A DNA stretch of 49,901 nt, taken from the NCBI RefSeq assembly GCF_003719335.1, contig NZ_RIAS01000025.1, positions 1-49,901 of the forward strand, read 5' to 3'. Each line of letters starts with the position of its first letter. The first letter of the stretch is position 1. The notes beneath the pieces are model-generated. The model did no database searches. It was not told the origin of the DNA and was given only the letters and a program-made list of their open reading frames with translations. A program made the position numbers and the translations under genes. Below are positions 1 to 7,010 of this stretch, piece after piece. The stretch is from Paenibacillus amylolyticus. Lineage in GTDB: Bacteria > Bacillota > Bacilli > Paenibacillales > Paenibacillaceae.

Positions 1-39
1 AGAGAAATGTGCAGTAGATTCGAAGAAGGCAAGACCGTC
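1..39 (+). other. 3' tail of a cassette truncated by the window start
   Basis: These bases precede the first attC box. They contain TTCGAAGAAGGC, the conserved element found about 15-20 bases upstream of most R'' boxes in this array. The gene of this cassette lies outside the window, so the array continues to the left. Confidence 0.6.
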
Positions 40-155
40 CAATAACATCATATTCAAGCAGCGGCTCCGTTGGAGCCTCGGTCTGCGAGGTGGATTTCGA
101 AGAGGCATTTCAGCAGACAACCCCTTCGGGGTTCATGAATACCGAAACGATAGAC
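40..155 (+). repeat. attC-like site S1 (116 bp)
   Basis: R'' is CAATAAC (40-46), followed by L'' TATTCAAG. The middle holds the hairpin GGCTCC/GGAGCC and the pair GTCTGC/GCAGAC. L' is CATGAATA. R' reads GATAGAC (149-155), where GTTAGAC is expected from the complementary end of cassette C1 (GTCTAAC at 987), so the essential GTT triplet carries one T-to-A change. The site may be inactive for that reason. It belongs to the 116-bp class with S9 and S11. Confidence 0.8.
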
Positions 156-172
156 AAAATTAACTTGAAAGG

Positions 173-982
173 ATGAAAAATTTGAAATTATTTAAGAACA
201 CAAAAGAAATAATATATTTGCTCATTACATTTGCTGTATTAATTAAACTATTATTAACCGATTTTACAGGCTTCAAATTGCCCGAGAATTTAACGGATAT
301 CATTTCTCTTGCCTTAGCCTTATTCTCTGTTGGGCTATCAGCATTATTTTACTTCAAAGCAAACGAAGCAAGTAATCAGTTTTACAACAATACATATCAA
401 TTCACAAAAGACATTTCTGAAAAGATCGGTAGAATAGAAGAACGGTTTGGAAAAGATCTGGATAATATTGATAAAAATTATTCGAGAATGCTTGATAGAA
501 TCGATCGACTCCCCATTACTGAAACAATTCAGAAAGAAATAGAGCAAAAAACTGATAGTGAGAAACAAATTGTCGAAGAGAAAGAACGAATTATTAATGA
601 CTTAATTGAAAAATCAAGTATATCACAGGAAGAAAAAGAAATTATAACTCGACAACTTCATAAGAAGGAAAGAGAACTTGAAGCTGTTAAAAATCAACTA
701 TATGATTTGAATAATCAATTGGAAAACACTATTAATAAAAATAAATATCTAATACCTACACACACAATAAACATACTGTCTACTATAGTAGAGGGAATTA
801 TTGATAATAATGGAATTCCAGGTGACTTCAGAGAACTGATGGAGCTAGTAGAGAAAAGAATATCAGGGTTAAACGATAATAATAAAATTATATTAATGAA
901 TGAACGTATTATTGATTCAAATAATAAACTTAAAACTAGAGGAAAAAAAATAATTAGCAGTTTAATCAGTGAAGCAAGTTAA
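173..982 (+). CDS. Cassette C1: membrane-anchored coiled-coil protein, unknown function
   Basis: 269 residues. Two hydrophobic segments (about 12-30 and 42-62) make an N-terminal hairpin anchor. A long charged helical region (about 65-190) rich in E/K/Q looks like a coiled coil, and the last 80 residues are mixed. I do not recognise a named family. The AAAGG at 168-172 touches the ATG at 173, so TTG at 182, nine bases downstream of it, is a plausible alternative start. The stop TAA lies inside the sequence GTTAACTC just before S2, so the gene fills the cassette. AT-rich composition differs from the GC-richer attC sites on both sides. Confidence 0.75.
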   Translation: MKNLKLFKNTKEIIYLLITFAVLIKLLLTDFTGFKLPENLTDIISLALALFSVGLSALFYFKANEASNQFYNNTYQFTKDISEKIGRIEERFGKDLDNIDKNYSRMLDRIDRLPITETIQKEIEQKTDSEKQIVEEKERIINDLIEKSSISQEEKEIITRQLHKKERELEAVKNQLYDLNNQLENTINKNKYLIPTHTINILSTIVEGIIDNNGIPGDFRELMELVEKRISGLNDNNKIILMNERIIDSNNKLKTRGKKIISSLISEAS

Positions 983-986
983 CTCC

Positions 987-1149
987 GTCTAACAACGTTT
1001 TCACGCAGCGGGCCTTACAGCCCTTGGTCTGCAGTGGCATTTCGAGGAAGTGGAATCAGCAGACAACCCTGCACTGGCTAAGTCCGTCGGACCCGGCAGC
1101 TGAAGCTGTCTTAAGCCAGCGAGGGTTCATGAATACAGGAACGTTATGC
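987..1149 (+). repeat. attC-like site S2 (163 bp)
   Basis: R'' is GTCTAAC (987-993), L'' TTTTCACG, L' CATGAATAC, R' GTTATGC (1143-1149). The inner sequence (GCAGACAACC, GCACTGGCTAAG, CTTAAGCCAG) is nearly the same as in S6, 3.4 kb away. Inner hairpins are TCCGTCGGA and CAGCTGAAGCTG. C1 starts GATAGACAAAATTAACTTG and its end reverse-complements to GTTAGACGGAGTTAACTTG, agreeing at 15 of 19 positions. Confidence 0.88.
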
Positions 1150-1200
1150 GAAACCCTTGCAGAGTAAATCTGATTAAAGCCCAGTAATGGATGTGATGAA

Positions 1201-1650
1201 ATGGATTTTAAGCTTGTAACGTGTACACATATAGGTGTGTATGGACACGCCCTTACCAAAGGGGGAATTTATCAGGCAGTGGATGAAGAAACAGATCGAT
1301 TTAGAATCATTGGAAACCATCATAAGAGAGTATGGATAGATAAATGTTATTTTTCAGAGGGGGAAGTCGAGGTTCCCATTTTAAGTAGCTGGAAGTTTGA
1401 TGATCGATTAGAAGATTTTGATCTAATTGAAGTAACCCTAACCTTTAATAACGGAATGAAGAGATGGTGTCTAATTACAACACCGGAGAGGTTAGTCAAA
1501 CACTTTGAACAATCTCATTTAGACCCACCAGGGTTTAATATACAGCACTTAATCATTGTAAGAACGATTAATAATGATGATATTGAACAAACTTTAAAAC
1601 ACTTAGATGAACATGGCGAGATTGAGAAAGCAACCCTATTTTTAGGATAG
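1201..1650 (+). CDS. Cassette C2: unknown soluble protein
   Basis: 149 residues, no signal peptide or membrane segment. Predicted mixed alpha/beta with an N-terminal strand run (residues 3-50) and an acidic C-terminal helix. No family recognised; small acidic proteins of this type are common as immunity proteins, but nothing here proves it. Start chosen at ATG 1201 with a weak GGATGTGATG upstream. The gene ends 26 bases before R'' of S3, with GATTCGAAGAAGAC in between. Confidence 0.75.
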   Translation: MDFKLVTCTHIGVYGHALTKGGIYQAVDEETDRFRIIGNHHKRVWIDKCYFSEGEVEVPILSSWKFDDRLEDFDLIEVTLTFNNGMKRWCLITTPERLVKHFEQSHLDPPGFNIQHLIIVRTINNDDIEQTLKHLDEHGEIEKATLFLG

Positions 1651-1675
1651 AAGATTCGAAGAAGACAAGGGCATC

Positions 1676-1767
1676 GCATAACAATATATTCAAGCTGCGG
1701 GCATCCTTGATCCGGCAGTCGCCGGATACTCGACATGCGTCGAGTCGTGAATACAGGAATGTTAGCT
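1676..1767 (+). repeat. attC-like site S3 (92 bp, short class)
   Basis: R'' is GCATAAC (1676-1682), L'' TATTCAAG, L' CGTGAATAC, R' GTTAGCT (1761-1767). The middle carries nested hairpins (CCGGCAGTCGCCGG and CTCGACATGCGTCGAG). C2 starts GTTATGCGAAACCCTTG and its end reverse-complements to GTTATGCGATGCCCTTG: 15 of 17 match, differing only at AA versus TG. Confidence 0.9.
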
Positions 1768-1875
1768 GAAACACCTGAAATTACTTATTGAACTTTTGTT
1801 GTACATATTCAAAAAGAAATTTGAATATAATAGTTAAATTGTGTAAATCACTTCGTTAGATAGGGGATTATAAAA

Positions 1876-2517
1876 ATGAGCGAGCAATTTAAAGAGATCA
1901 TCAAAGTAGCTAACAATATTAATCCAACTTTCGGTGAAATTGTTCAGTCTGGCATGGAGTACGCACCGTATCTAGGAAAACTCTATCAAACAATAAAAGT
2001 AAATAGATTAATCAGAAGATTTAATGAGCATAGTGAAAAACTCGAAAACATAGGTCAACTATCAATAGATTCTCGTTTAAGTGCAGAATTTATAAATGAG
2101 AGAATTTTTCCTATAGTTTTTTCCGATCTTTTCGAAGAACATGAAGATGCAAAGATTAATTATATATTAACAGGTTTTGAAAATGTATTCATTGAGGAGA
2201 ATAAACATGAATCGCTTGTAATTAGTTTTTTTGATACGTTGAGATCACTAAGGTATGCCGATATAAAAAGACTTTTTTATTTTTCAAATATAATAAAAGA
2301 ACCTCTGTTTTCATTTTTGGAGAGTGATGATCATGTTTTACAAAGAAATAATGACCATAAATTAGAGTCTTTAGGATTAGTTTCGATAACAAAGATGTGG
2401 AGCGAACAAGAGAAAGATACGAATAAGGAAGATGTAAGAATAAACTTGTATGGGGATAGATTTTTAAGGTTTATTTTAGAAAAAGACATACTTGAGGAAT
2501 ACCTTAGTAATAAATAA
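1876..2517 (+). CDS. Cassette C3: unknown helical protein
   Basis: 213 residues, mostly helical and charged, no signal peptide. Residues 20-45 are amphipathic. The C-terminal third (about 160-213) ends in an acidic helix. I do not recognise the family. The start ATG has TAGGGGAT at 1861-1868. The gene is AT-rich compared with the attC sites. It is the only gene in the cassette, which also has about 110 bases of leader. Confidence 0.75.
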   Translation: MSEQFKEIIKVANNINPTFGEIVQSGMEYAPYLGKLYQTIKVNRLIRRFNEHSEKLENIGQLSIDSRLSAEFINERIFPIVFSDLFEEHEDAKINYILTGFENVFIEENKHESLVISFFDTLRSLRYADIKRLFYFSNIIKEPLFSFLESDDHVLQRNNDHKLESLGLVSITKMWSEQEKDTNKEDVRINLYGDRFLRFILEKDILEEYLSNK

Positions 2518-2559
2518 TTAAAATCATCTTGGATGTAATTCGAGGAGGGCAGGTGCATC

Positions 2560-2655
2560 AGCTAACATAATATTCACGCTGCGAGCATTCGCTCTTGGTC
2601 CGACATGCGTCGGACACCCGGCATATGCCGGGTCGTGAATACAGGAACGTTATCG
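2560..2655 (+). repeat. attC-like site S4 (96 bp, short class)
   Basis: R'' is AGCTAAC (2560-2566), L'' TATTCACG, L' CGTGAATAC, R' GTTATCG (2649-2655). The middle has the hairpins GTCCGACATGCGTCGGAC and ACCCGGCATATGCCGGGT. C3 starts GTTAGCTGAAACACCTG and its end reverse-complements to GTTAGCTGATGCACCTG, 15 of 17 identical with the same AA/TG difference as in C2. Confidence 0.9.
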
Positions 2656-2696
2656 GAAATAACATGCAGGTAAGAATTAAAGCGGAGGATTATGAA

Positions 2697-3173
2697 ATGA
2701 ATTTTGCTATCGTTCAAGTCAGTCAAAAGCTTAGAGAAGTATTAAATAATCTTATGCAATTTTATATTTATGATCTTTCCGAATTCCTCAACTTTGATGT
2801 AGAAGAGAATGGAAAGTATAGTCCTTACCCTTTAGATGATTATTTTAAAGAAGGAAACCACCATTTTGCTTATTTAATTAAGCGAGAAGAGAAGTATGTA
2901 GGATTTGTTTTAGTCCGTTTAATAGAAGACCTTGGACTTCGACGTTATTCGATTGCAGAATTTTTCATATTAAAGAAGTACAGAGGAGAAGGAATGGGAA
3001 AGTCAGTAGCAACTGATATATTTAACCGACATAAAGGACCGTGGGAGGTGCATCAAATTGAGAGTAATCAAGGAGCGCAGGTATTTTGGAAAAGAGTGAT
3101 TAATGAATGCACGAAAGGTCAATTTGAAGAGCGGATAGAAAACGGAAAAACCATACAAACGTTTGTCAGTTAA
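2697..3173 (+). CDS. Cassette C4: GNAT acetyltransferase
   Basis: 158 residues. The acetyl-CoA binding motif A is visible as KKYRGEGMGKSVA in the second half, preceded by a strand ending in AEFF. C-terminal NQGAQVFWKRV is the usual motif B region of GNAT enzymes. The open frame extends back into S4 (to 2595), but the proper start is ATG 2697, with GCGGAGGAT at 2682-2690; translation starting inside the attC is unlikely. The substrate cannot be read from sequence. GNATs are frequent cassette cargo in known integrons. Stop TAA sits in GTTAACTCAAGAAG, the conserved pre-R'' element. Confidence 0.85.
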   Translation: MNFAIVQVSQKLREVLNNLMQFYIYDLSEFLNFDVEENGKYSPYPLDDYFKEGNHHFAYLIKREEKYVGFVLVRLIEDLGLRRYSIAEFFILKKYRGEGMGKSVATDIFNRHKGPWEVHQIESNQGAQVFWKRVINECTKGQFEERIENGKTIQTFVS

Positions 3174-3194
3174 CTCAAGAAGAAATGTTACATC

Positions 3195-3290
3195 CGATAA
3201 CATAATATTCACGCTACGGACATTCGTCCTTGGCTCGGCATTCGCCGAACACCCGACATACGTCGGGTCATGAACACAAGAACGTTAGGC
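3195..3290 (+). repeat. attC-like site S5 (96 bp), canonical R' box
   Basis: R'' is CGATAAC (3195-3201), L'' TATTCACG, L' CATGAACAC, R' GTTAGGC (3284-3290), a perfect GTTRRRY. Inner hairpins: GCTCGGCATTCGCCGAAC (imperfect) and CCCGACATACGTCGGG. C4 starts GTTATCGGAAATAACAT and its end reverse-complements to GTTATCGGATGTAACAT, 15 of 17 with the AA/TG pair again. Confidence 0.9.
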
Positions 3291-3347
3291 GAAACCGCGA
3301 AGGTCGTAACCCTAAGAAACAATATTATTCCCGAAAGTGGTGATTTG

Positions 3348-4340
3348 GTGAATGCATTAAGCGCAATAAATAGTTATTTAGAAAGTAAATACCAGAAAGA
3401 AGAGTTTAGTGGTGCGGTTCTTGTTTCCAAGAACAACGAAATATTATTCAATGCGGGTATTGGAATAGCCAATAGAGAACATCAAATTAAATGTACACAC
3501 GAAACTAAATTCCGTATTGGTTCAATAACTAAACAATTTACTTCAATGGCTATTATGATGCTTTCAGAGCAAGGGTTTCTTAGCGAGGGTGATAGACTTG
3601 CCAAGTTCTTTCCACTTTGTCCCTATGGCGAAAGTATAACTATCCATCATCTATTAACTCATACATCAGGAATCCCTAATATTACTCAACTTCAAGATTT
3701 TAAAAAATTAATGAAGGAATATACTCCACTACATATAAGCATAGAGCTAATAATGAAACTCCCATTGGATTTTCAGCCGGGATCTCAATTTAGATATTCG
3801 AATTCCGGTTATTTATTATTAGCTTACTTGATTGAGATGATAACAGGACAGTCCTATGAAGAATTCTTGATTGAGAATATTTTCTCCCCTTTATCTATGA
3901 ATAGTTCAGGACCGGATAAGTATAAGGAGATTATTTTACAAAGAGCATCGGGGTATGAGTTCGATCATAAGATCGGCATTGTTAATTCTGACTTTATTGA
4001 TATGTCTATTGCATCAGGCGGGGGAAACCTCTTATCGACCACAGAAGATTTGTATAAATGGGAGCTTGCTCTAACTTCAAACACATTAGTTTCAAATAAA
4101 GCAATGCAGCGTCTGTTTACTGATTACGGATTTGGCTATGGGTATGGTTGGTTTGTAAAAGACGAACTAATTTACAACAAAGCTCTTAAGAGTGTCTACC
4201 ACGGAGGCGGAATTGTAGGATTTAAGAACAGAATAACCAGGTATCTTGACGAACATGTGTGTATTATTGTTTTGAATAATCTTTCGACTACGGACGTAGA
4301 CGACGTTACTAATAACATCGCTAAATTAATATTTCAATAA
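3348..4340 (+). CDS. Cassette C5: serine hydrolase of the beta-lactamase/DD-peptidase (class C, PF00144) family
   Basis: About 330 residues. The catalytic SxxK is SITK (residue 59 from the GTG start), the YxN motif is YSNSGY, and the KTG-equivalent near the C-terminus is HGGGIVGF. No signal peptide, so probably cytoplasmic. Family members include esterases, D-aminopeptidases and true beta-lactamases; this HGGG variant is typical of the esterase/peptidase-like members rather than AmpC. The reading frame is open back to 3270 inside S5. I place the start at GTG 3348 because homologous sequence begins nearby; the ribosome site is poor, so the start is uncertain. Confidence 0.82.
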   Translation: MNALSAINSYLESKYQKEEFSGAVLVSKNNEILFNAGIGIANREHQIKCTHETKFRIGSITKQFTSMAIMMLSEQGFLSEGDRLAKFFPLCPYGESITIHHLLTHTSGIPNITQLQDFKKLMKEYTPLHISIELIMKLPLDFQPGSQFRYSNSGYLLLAYLIEMITGQSYEEFLIENIFSPLSMNSSGPDKYKEIILQRASGYEFDHKIGIVNSDFIDMSIASGGGNLLSTTEDLYKWELALTSNTLVSNKAMQRLFTDYGFGYGYGWFVKDELIYNKALKSVYHGGGIVGFKNRITRYLDEHVCIIVLNNLSTTDVDDVTNNIAKLIFQ

Positions 4341-4375
4341 ATATAAGAACGTATGGGGTATCTCAAATCGGCATC

Positions 4376-4538
4376 GCCTAACAACGTATTCACGATGCGC
4401 GGCTACGCCCCTGGGTCTGCCGGGAAGGTTTTCGGGGAAGAAGAATCAAGCAGACAACCCTGCACTGGCTAAGTCCGTCGGACCCAGCGCTAACGCGCCT
4501 TAAGCCAGTGAGGGTTCGTGAATACAGGAACGTTATAT
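4376..4538 (+). repeat. attC-like site S6 (163 bp), canonical R'' box
   Basis: R'' is GCCTAAC (4376-4382), L'' GTATTCACG, L' CGTGAATAC, R' GTTATAT (4532-4538). L'' and L' are perfect complements over 9 bases. C5 starts GTTAGGCGAAACCG and ends in its complement GTTAGGCGATGCCG (12 of 14). The inner part is almost the same as in S2, including TGGCTAAGTCCGTCGGACCC and CTTAAGCCAG. Confidence 0.9.
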
Positions 4539-4591
4539 GCAATCCCGGAGATTTAAGTTCCAATTGAGGATGAATGTATTAGGAGGGAAGG

Positions 4592-4999
4592 ATGATGAAT
4601 AATGGTATGGCATCATGGCAAGAACTGAAAATAGATTATGAAATTAATCAAATATCTCCCAATATATCAACTAGACTAGAAGATATTGAACGTATCCCTA
4701 CGGAGCTTGGAATAAAAATACTCACTATCCTTATTGAATGGGCATGCCAGCCACAAAATACCCACCCAATTGAAATAGCGAGGAAAAAGATTAAAACAAT
4801 TCCTTCTGATTGGCTAATAGAACATCTTCCTAATGTAGCTAAAACAGCAATTTGTCTTGACGATGAATGGGAGTATCGTAGATTGTTAGAGCTACTTTCA
4901 GAGGCAATTCCAAAATTGCTAGATTGGGGAATTGAATTGGGGATTAATTCTAAAAATGAAGAAATTAAAGAGGCAGCAAATGACTATAAAGAAAAATAA
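4592..4999 (+). CDS. Cassette C6: unknown alpha-helical protein
   Basis: 135 residues, acidic and helical, with a HEAT-like pattern in residues 25-115 (repeated LxxL and hydrophobic helices). No signal peptide. I do not recognise a family; such small helical proteins in polymorphic regions are often immunity proteins, which here is only a guess. AGGAGG at 4581-4586 is 5 bases from ATG 4592 and 8 from ATG 4595, so either may be used. Confidence 0.75.
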   Translation: MMNNGMASWQELKIDYEINQISPNISTRLEDIERIPTELGIKILTILIEWACQPQNTHPIEIARKKIKTIPSDWLIEHLPNVAKTAICLDDEWEYRRLLELLSEAIPKLLDWGIELGINSKNEEIKEAANDYKEK

Positions 5000-5060
5000 C
5001 AGTTTTGTAGAGTGCAATGAAAATGAGAATGTAGATGTGGATTGAAGAAGTCGGTACGGC

Positions 5061-5223
5061 ATATAACATCCTATCCACGCATCGGACCTGACGGTCCTCT
5101 GTTCGCCTGAGGGATTTCAGAGAAGTGGGGCTCAGGCGAACAACACTGCGAACGTAACCGCATCGCTGTCGGGAGCTGAAGCTACCTTAAGGTTCTCGGG
5201 CTCGTGAATACAGAGCGTTATAG
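5061..5223 (+). repeat. attC-like site S7 (163 bp)
   Basis: R'' is ATATAAC (5061-5067), L'' CTATCCACG, L' CGTGAATAC, R' GTTATAG (5217-5223). Inner pairs: GTTCGCCTGAG with CTCAGGCGAAC, and AGCTGAAGCT. C6 starts GTTATATGCAATCCCG; its end reverse-complements to GTTATATGCCGTACCG (13 of 16). The central pair is GTTCGCC rather than the GTCTGC/GCAGAC found in other long sites, so both arms changed together. Confidence 0.88.
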
Positions 5224-5259
5224 TAAATTCTGGCAAGTTCAAAAAAAAGGAGTTACTCA

Positions 5260-5928
5260 ATGAAAATTATAAGTTCAATAATTATATGTGTTATTTTACT
5301 TCTCATTGTTGGTTGTTCTGATTTCAAGGAAGAAAATTCCTCAATTACTGCTACAAATCCTTCGATAGAATCGCCAACGACAATTGCAAATTCAGAATCA
5401 GATTCTACAGAAGAGGCTGTATCAACTGATCCGCCAGTTTCAACTCTTGAATTAGGAAATATTAAAGAAGATAAATATTATTCAATAAAATATAAACAAT
5501 CCCTTGTTCAACTGAGAGATGATGAAAAGACTGTAGTGCATATATTAGGGGAGCCAGACGAAGCTTCTCAAGTTAAGCAGCTCGGTGATGGAGCAGATAC
5601 CTTTAGTGGTATGTATTCTAAGGATCTCTATTATAGTGGATTAACATTAAAGTTTCTGGGAATGGAAAAAAGCAGTCTATGGCTTTCAGAAATTATATTA
5701 GATAAGAATGAATATGAAACATCTGAAGGGATAAAAGTTGGGGATCATTTAGATAAATTGAAGAATGCATATTCAAATATTAAATATGAAAACCTGAAGA
5801 CGATTGAGAACAAACCAAATTTAAAGATATATGAATACTTTCAAGGTGATCTTGGATTCTTCGCAGAATTTATTGTTGATGAGAGTGATGTCATAGAAGA
5901 GATTCATATGTATTTTCTTTTTGATTAA
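5260..5928 (+). CDS. Cassette C7: secreted lipoprotein, unknown function
   Basis: 222 residues. A type II signal peptide (hydrophobic residues 4-18) ends in the lipobox IVGC with Cys19. A Ser/Thr/Glu-rich linker follows to about residue 65. The folded part (about 70-222) contains GIKVGDHLDKLKNAY, a G-x-x-x-G-D-x-x-x-x-L-x-x-x-Y pattern like that of BLIP/SmpA-type folds. It is expected on the outside of the membrane. AAAAAAGGAG at 5242-5251 precedes the ATG by 8 bases. Function unknown. Confidence 0.82.
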   Translation: MKIISSIIICVILLLIVGCSDFKEENSSITATNPSIESPTTIANSESDSTEEAVSTDPPVSTLELGNIKEDKYYSIKYKQSLVQLRDDEKTVVHILGEPDEASQVKQLGDGADTFSGMYSKDLYYSGLTLKFLGMEKSSLWLSEIILDKNEYETSEGIKVGDHLDKLKNAYSNIKYENLKTIENKPNLKIYEYFQGDLGFFAEFIVDESDVIEEIHMYFLFD

Positions 5929-5963
5929 TTGAGTATCCAGTAACTCAGGAAGGCCGGTACATC

Positions 5964-6137
5964 CTATAACAACATATTCAAGCTTCGGGCCATTCGGCCC
6001 TCGGTCCGGCAGAAGTTGAAGTCGATTCGGGGAGGCAATTGCAGTTGCAGGGGAGCGGATTCAGCTGGACACATCCATTTCCCTAAGATAAGAGCTATCT
6101 AAGGGGAAAGGACGTTGCGAATATCAGAACGTTATGT
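5964..6137 (+). repeat. attC-like site S8 (174 bp, longest)
   Basis: R'' is CTATAAC (5964-5970), L'' CATATTCAAGC, R' GTTATGT (6131-6137). The inner part differs from other sites: GGGCCATTCGGCCC is a hairpin, and TTCCCTAAGATAAGAGC with TATCTAAGGGGAAAGG forms another. L' (GCGAATATC) is weaker than usual. C7 starts GTTATAGTAAATTCTGGC; its end reverse-complements to GTTATAGGATGTACCGGC (13 of 18). Confidence 0.82.
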
Positions 6138-6198
6138 GATAGAAATGATGGGCTGAAAATAGAATAAAGGAAAGATACAAAAAAGTAGATAAGAACAC

Positions 6199-6227
6199 TT
6201 GTACGGAGATGTAAACACAGGTAAAAT
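6199..6227 (+). promoter_or_regulatory. Promoter of the C8 toxin
   Basis: TTGTAC (6199-6204), a 17-base spacer and TAAAAT (6222-6227) form a good sigma-A promoter. It lies inside the cassette, so the toxin does not depend on transcription from a distant integron promoter. Confidence 0.7.
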
Positions 6228-6256
6228 ATAGATACAATTGAATCTTGGGTGGGTAT

Positions 6257-6283
6257 GGTTTCCCTTCGAAAGGAGGTGAAACC
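6257..6283 (+). promoter_or_regulatory. Hairpin that hides the toxin ribosome-binding site
   Basis: GGTTTC (6257-6262) pairs with GAAACC (6278-6283) and CCTT (6263-6266) with AAGG (6270-6273). The strong Shine-Dalgarno AAAGGAGGTGA (6270-6279) is thus buried in the stem. SD sequestration is common in mRNAs of type I toxins. Confidence 0.65.
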
Positions 6284-6376
6284 ATGGAAGTGAAAGATGC
6301 GATGACTCTAATGCTGTTATTCGGAACATTCATTCTTGCACTTTTAACGCACATTAATAACAACAAGAGAAAGTAA
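6284..6376 (+). CDS. Cassette C8: holin-like small toxin (TxpA/Hol_Tox type) of a type I toxin-antitoxin pair
   Basis: A 30-residue peptide: MEVKDAM, then a single hydrophobic segment (TLMLLFGTFILALL), then a charged tail (HINNNKRK). This is the layout of Gram-positive holin-like type I toxins such as TxpA, with the typical MEV start. It would insert in the membrane and depolarise it when overproduced. The SD is perfect but hidden in a hairpin. A convergent promoter downstream (6501-6529, minus) and a two-way terminator between them fit an antisense RNA antitoxin. In large sedentary integrons, toxin-antitoxin cassettes are thought to stabilise the array. Too short for standard ORF callers. 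Confidence 0.75.
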   Translation: MEVKDAMTLMLLFGTFILALLTHINNNKRK

Positions 6377-6414
6377 AAACCCACCCCAAGGTTGAGAGCC
6401 AAAGGTGGGTTTTT
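6375..6414. terminator. Two-way terminator at the toxin 3' end
   Basis: AAAAACCCACC (6375-6385) pairs with GGTGGGTTTTT (6404-6414). The A-run on the left and the T-run on the right let it end RNA made on either strand: toxin mRNA rightward, antitoxin RNA leftward. Confidence 0.8.
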
Positions 6415-6500
6415 GTCCTGACTTGACTTAAGAAGGGATTAACCATCCAAGCCAATTGTACTGACCAAGTGTTCGCCGCACTTGGTCTTTATTTAAGAAT
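6377..6500 (-). ncRNA. Putative antisense RNA antitoxin to the C8 toxin
   Basis: From a minus-strand promoter (-35 TTGATT, 17-base spacer, -10 TATCAT) transcription would start near 6494 and run left to the two-way terminator, giving an RNA of about 120 bases. It would overlap the 3' end of a toxin mRNA that reads through to the second terminator at 6463-6494, as in txpA/RatA. Inferred from layout; transcription is not proven. Confidence 0.5.
6463..6494 (+). terminator. Terminator of the long toxin transcript
   Basis: GACCAAGTG (6463-6471) pairs with CACTTGGTC (6479-6487), 7-base loop, followed by TTTATTT. On the minus strand the same stem would lie at the 5' end of the antisense RNA. Confidence 0.7.
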
Positions 6501-6529
6501 ATGATAACACATCTGAAAAGATGAATCAA
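6501..6529 (-). promoter_or_regulatory. Antitoxin RNA promoter (minus strand)
   Basis: On the minus strand TTGATT (6529-6524) and TATCAT (6506-6501) are separated by 17 bases. It faces the toxin gene from downstream. Confidence 0.6.
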
Positions 6530-6588
6530 AATAAAAAGAGCAATGAAAAAGAGCGGATAGTAAGAAAGACCAAAGAAGAATTTCCATC

Positions 6589-6704
6589 ATATAACATAAT
6601 ATTCAAGCATCGGCTTCGTTGGAGCATCGGTCTGCGGGATAGATTTCGAAGAGGAATTTCAGCAGACAACCCCTTTGTGGTTCATGAATACAAGAACGTT
6701 ATAT
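6589..6704 (+). repeat. attC-like site S9 (116 bp)
   Basis: R'' is ATATAAC (6589-6595), L'' TATTCAAG, L' CATGAATAC, R' GTTATAT (6698-6704). The inner sequence is close to S1 and S11 (GGTCTGCGGGATAGATTTCG, CAGCAGACAACCCC). C8 starts GTTATGTGATAGAAAT; its end reverse-complements to GTTATATGATGGAAAT (14 of 16). Confidence 0.88.
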
Positions 6705-6787
6705 GAAAGGACGAAGTTTATAGAAAGAAATAGTGCGAAAAGTTATTATCATAAAAAGTTTACATTATCTATGAGGAGAAAACTATT

Positions 6788-6925
6788 ATGTGGGGTGTTG
6801 TGTCAACGGTGTTTAGCATCATAAGTTTAATAGCATCAATAATAGCATTGTATTTTCTTAATGGAAAAATCAAAGGAGACAGTGTTCAGACATTAAGAAA
6901 AGTGAAGTTTATATATATATTTTGA
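6788..6925 (+). CDS. Cassette C9: 45-residue single-pass membrane peptide
   Basis: ATG 6788 has GAGGAGA at 6773-6779. The peptide has one hydrophobic helix (about residues 3-24, VVSTVFSIISLIASIIALYF) and a basic C-terminal tail (KIKGDS, LRKVKF). It is the only sensible gene in a 467-bp cassette. It may be a small toxin or a membrane regulator; nothing decides. The imperfect AT-rich hairpin ATTAGTCTA/TAGACTAAT (6940-6962) follows as a possible weak terminator. Confidence 0.55.
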   Translation: MWGVVSTVFSIISLIASIIALYFLNGKIKGDSVQTLRKVKFIYIF

Positions 6926-7010
6926 TTGCAATCAACGGGATTAGTCTACTTTTTAGACTAATTTAAGTTAATAAAAATCTAGGGGATTGAAAGTAACTCA
7001 AGGATCCTAC

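Noticed and set aside
2595..2696. N-terminal extension of the C4 GNAT into S4 (also 3270-3347, 7064-7198, 8679-8777)
   Set aside because: These frames merely stay open through the attC. Proper SD-backed starts lie downstream, and homologous protein sequence begins there.
6521..6706. Open frame of 61 codons across S9
   Set aside because: It is attC sequence read as protein; no SD, and it overlaps a recombination site.
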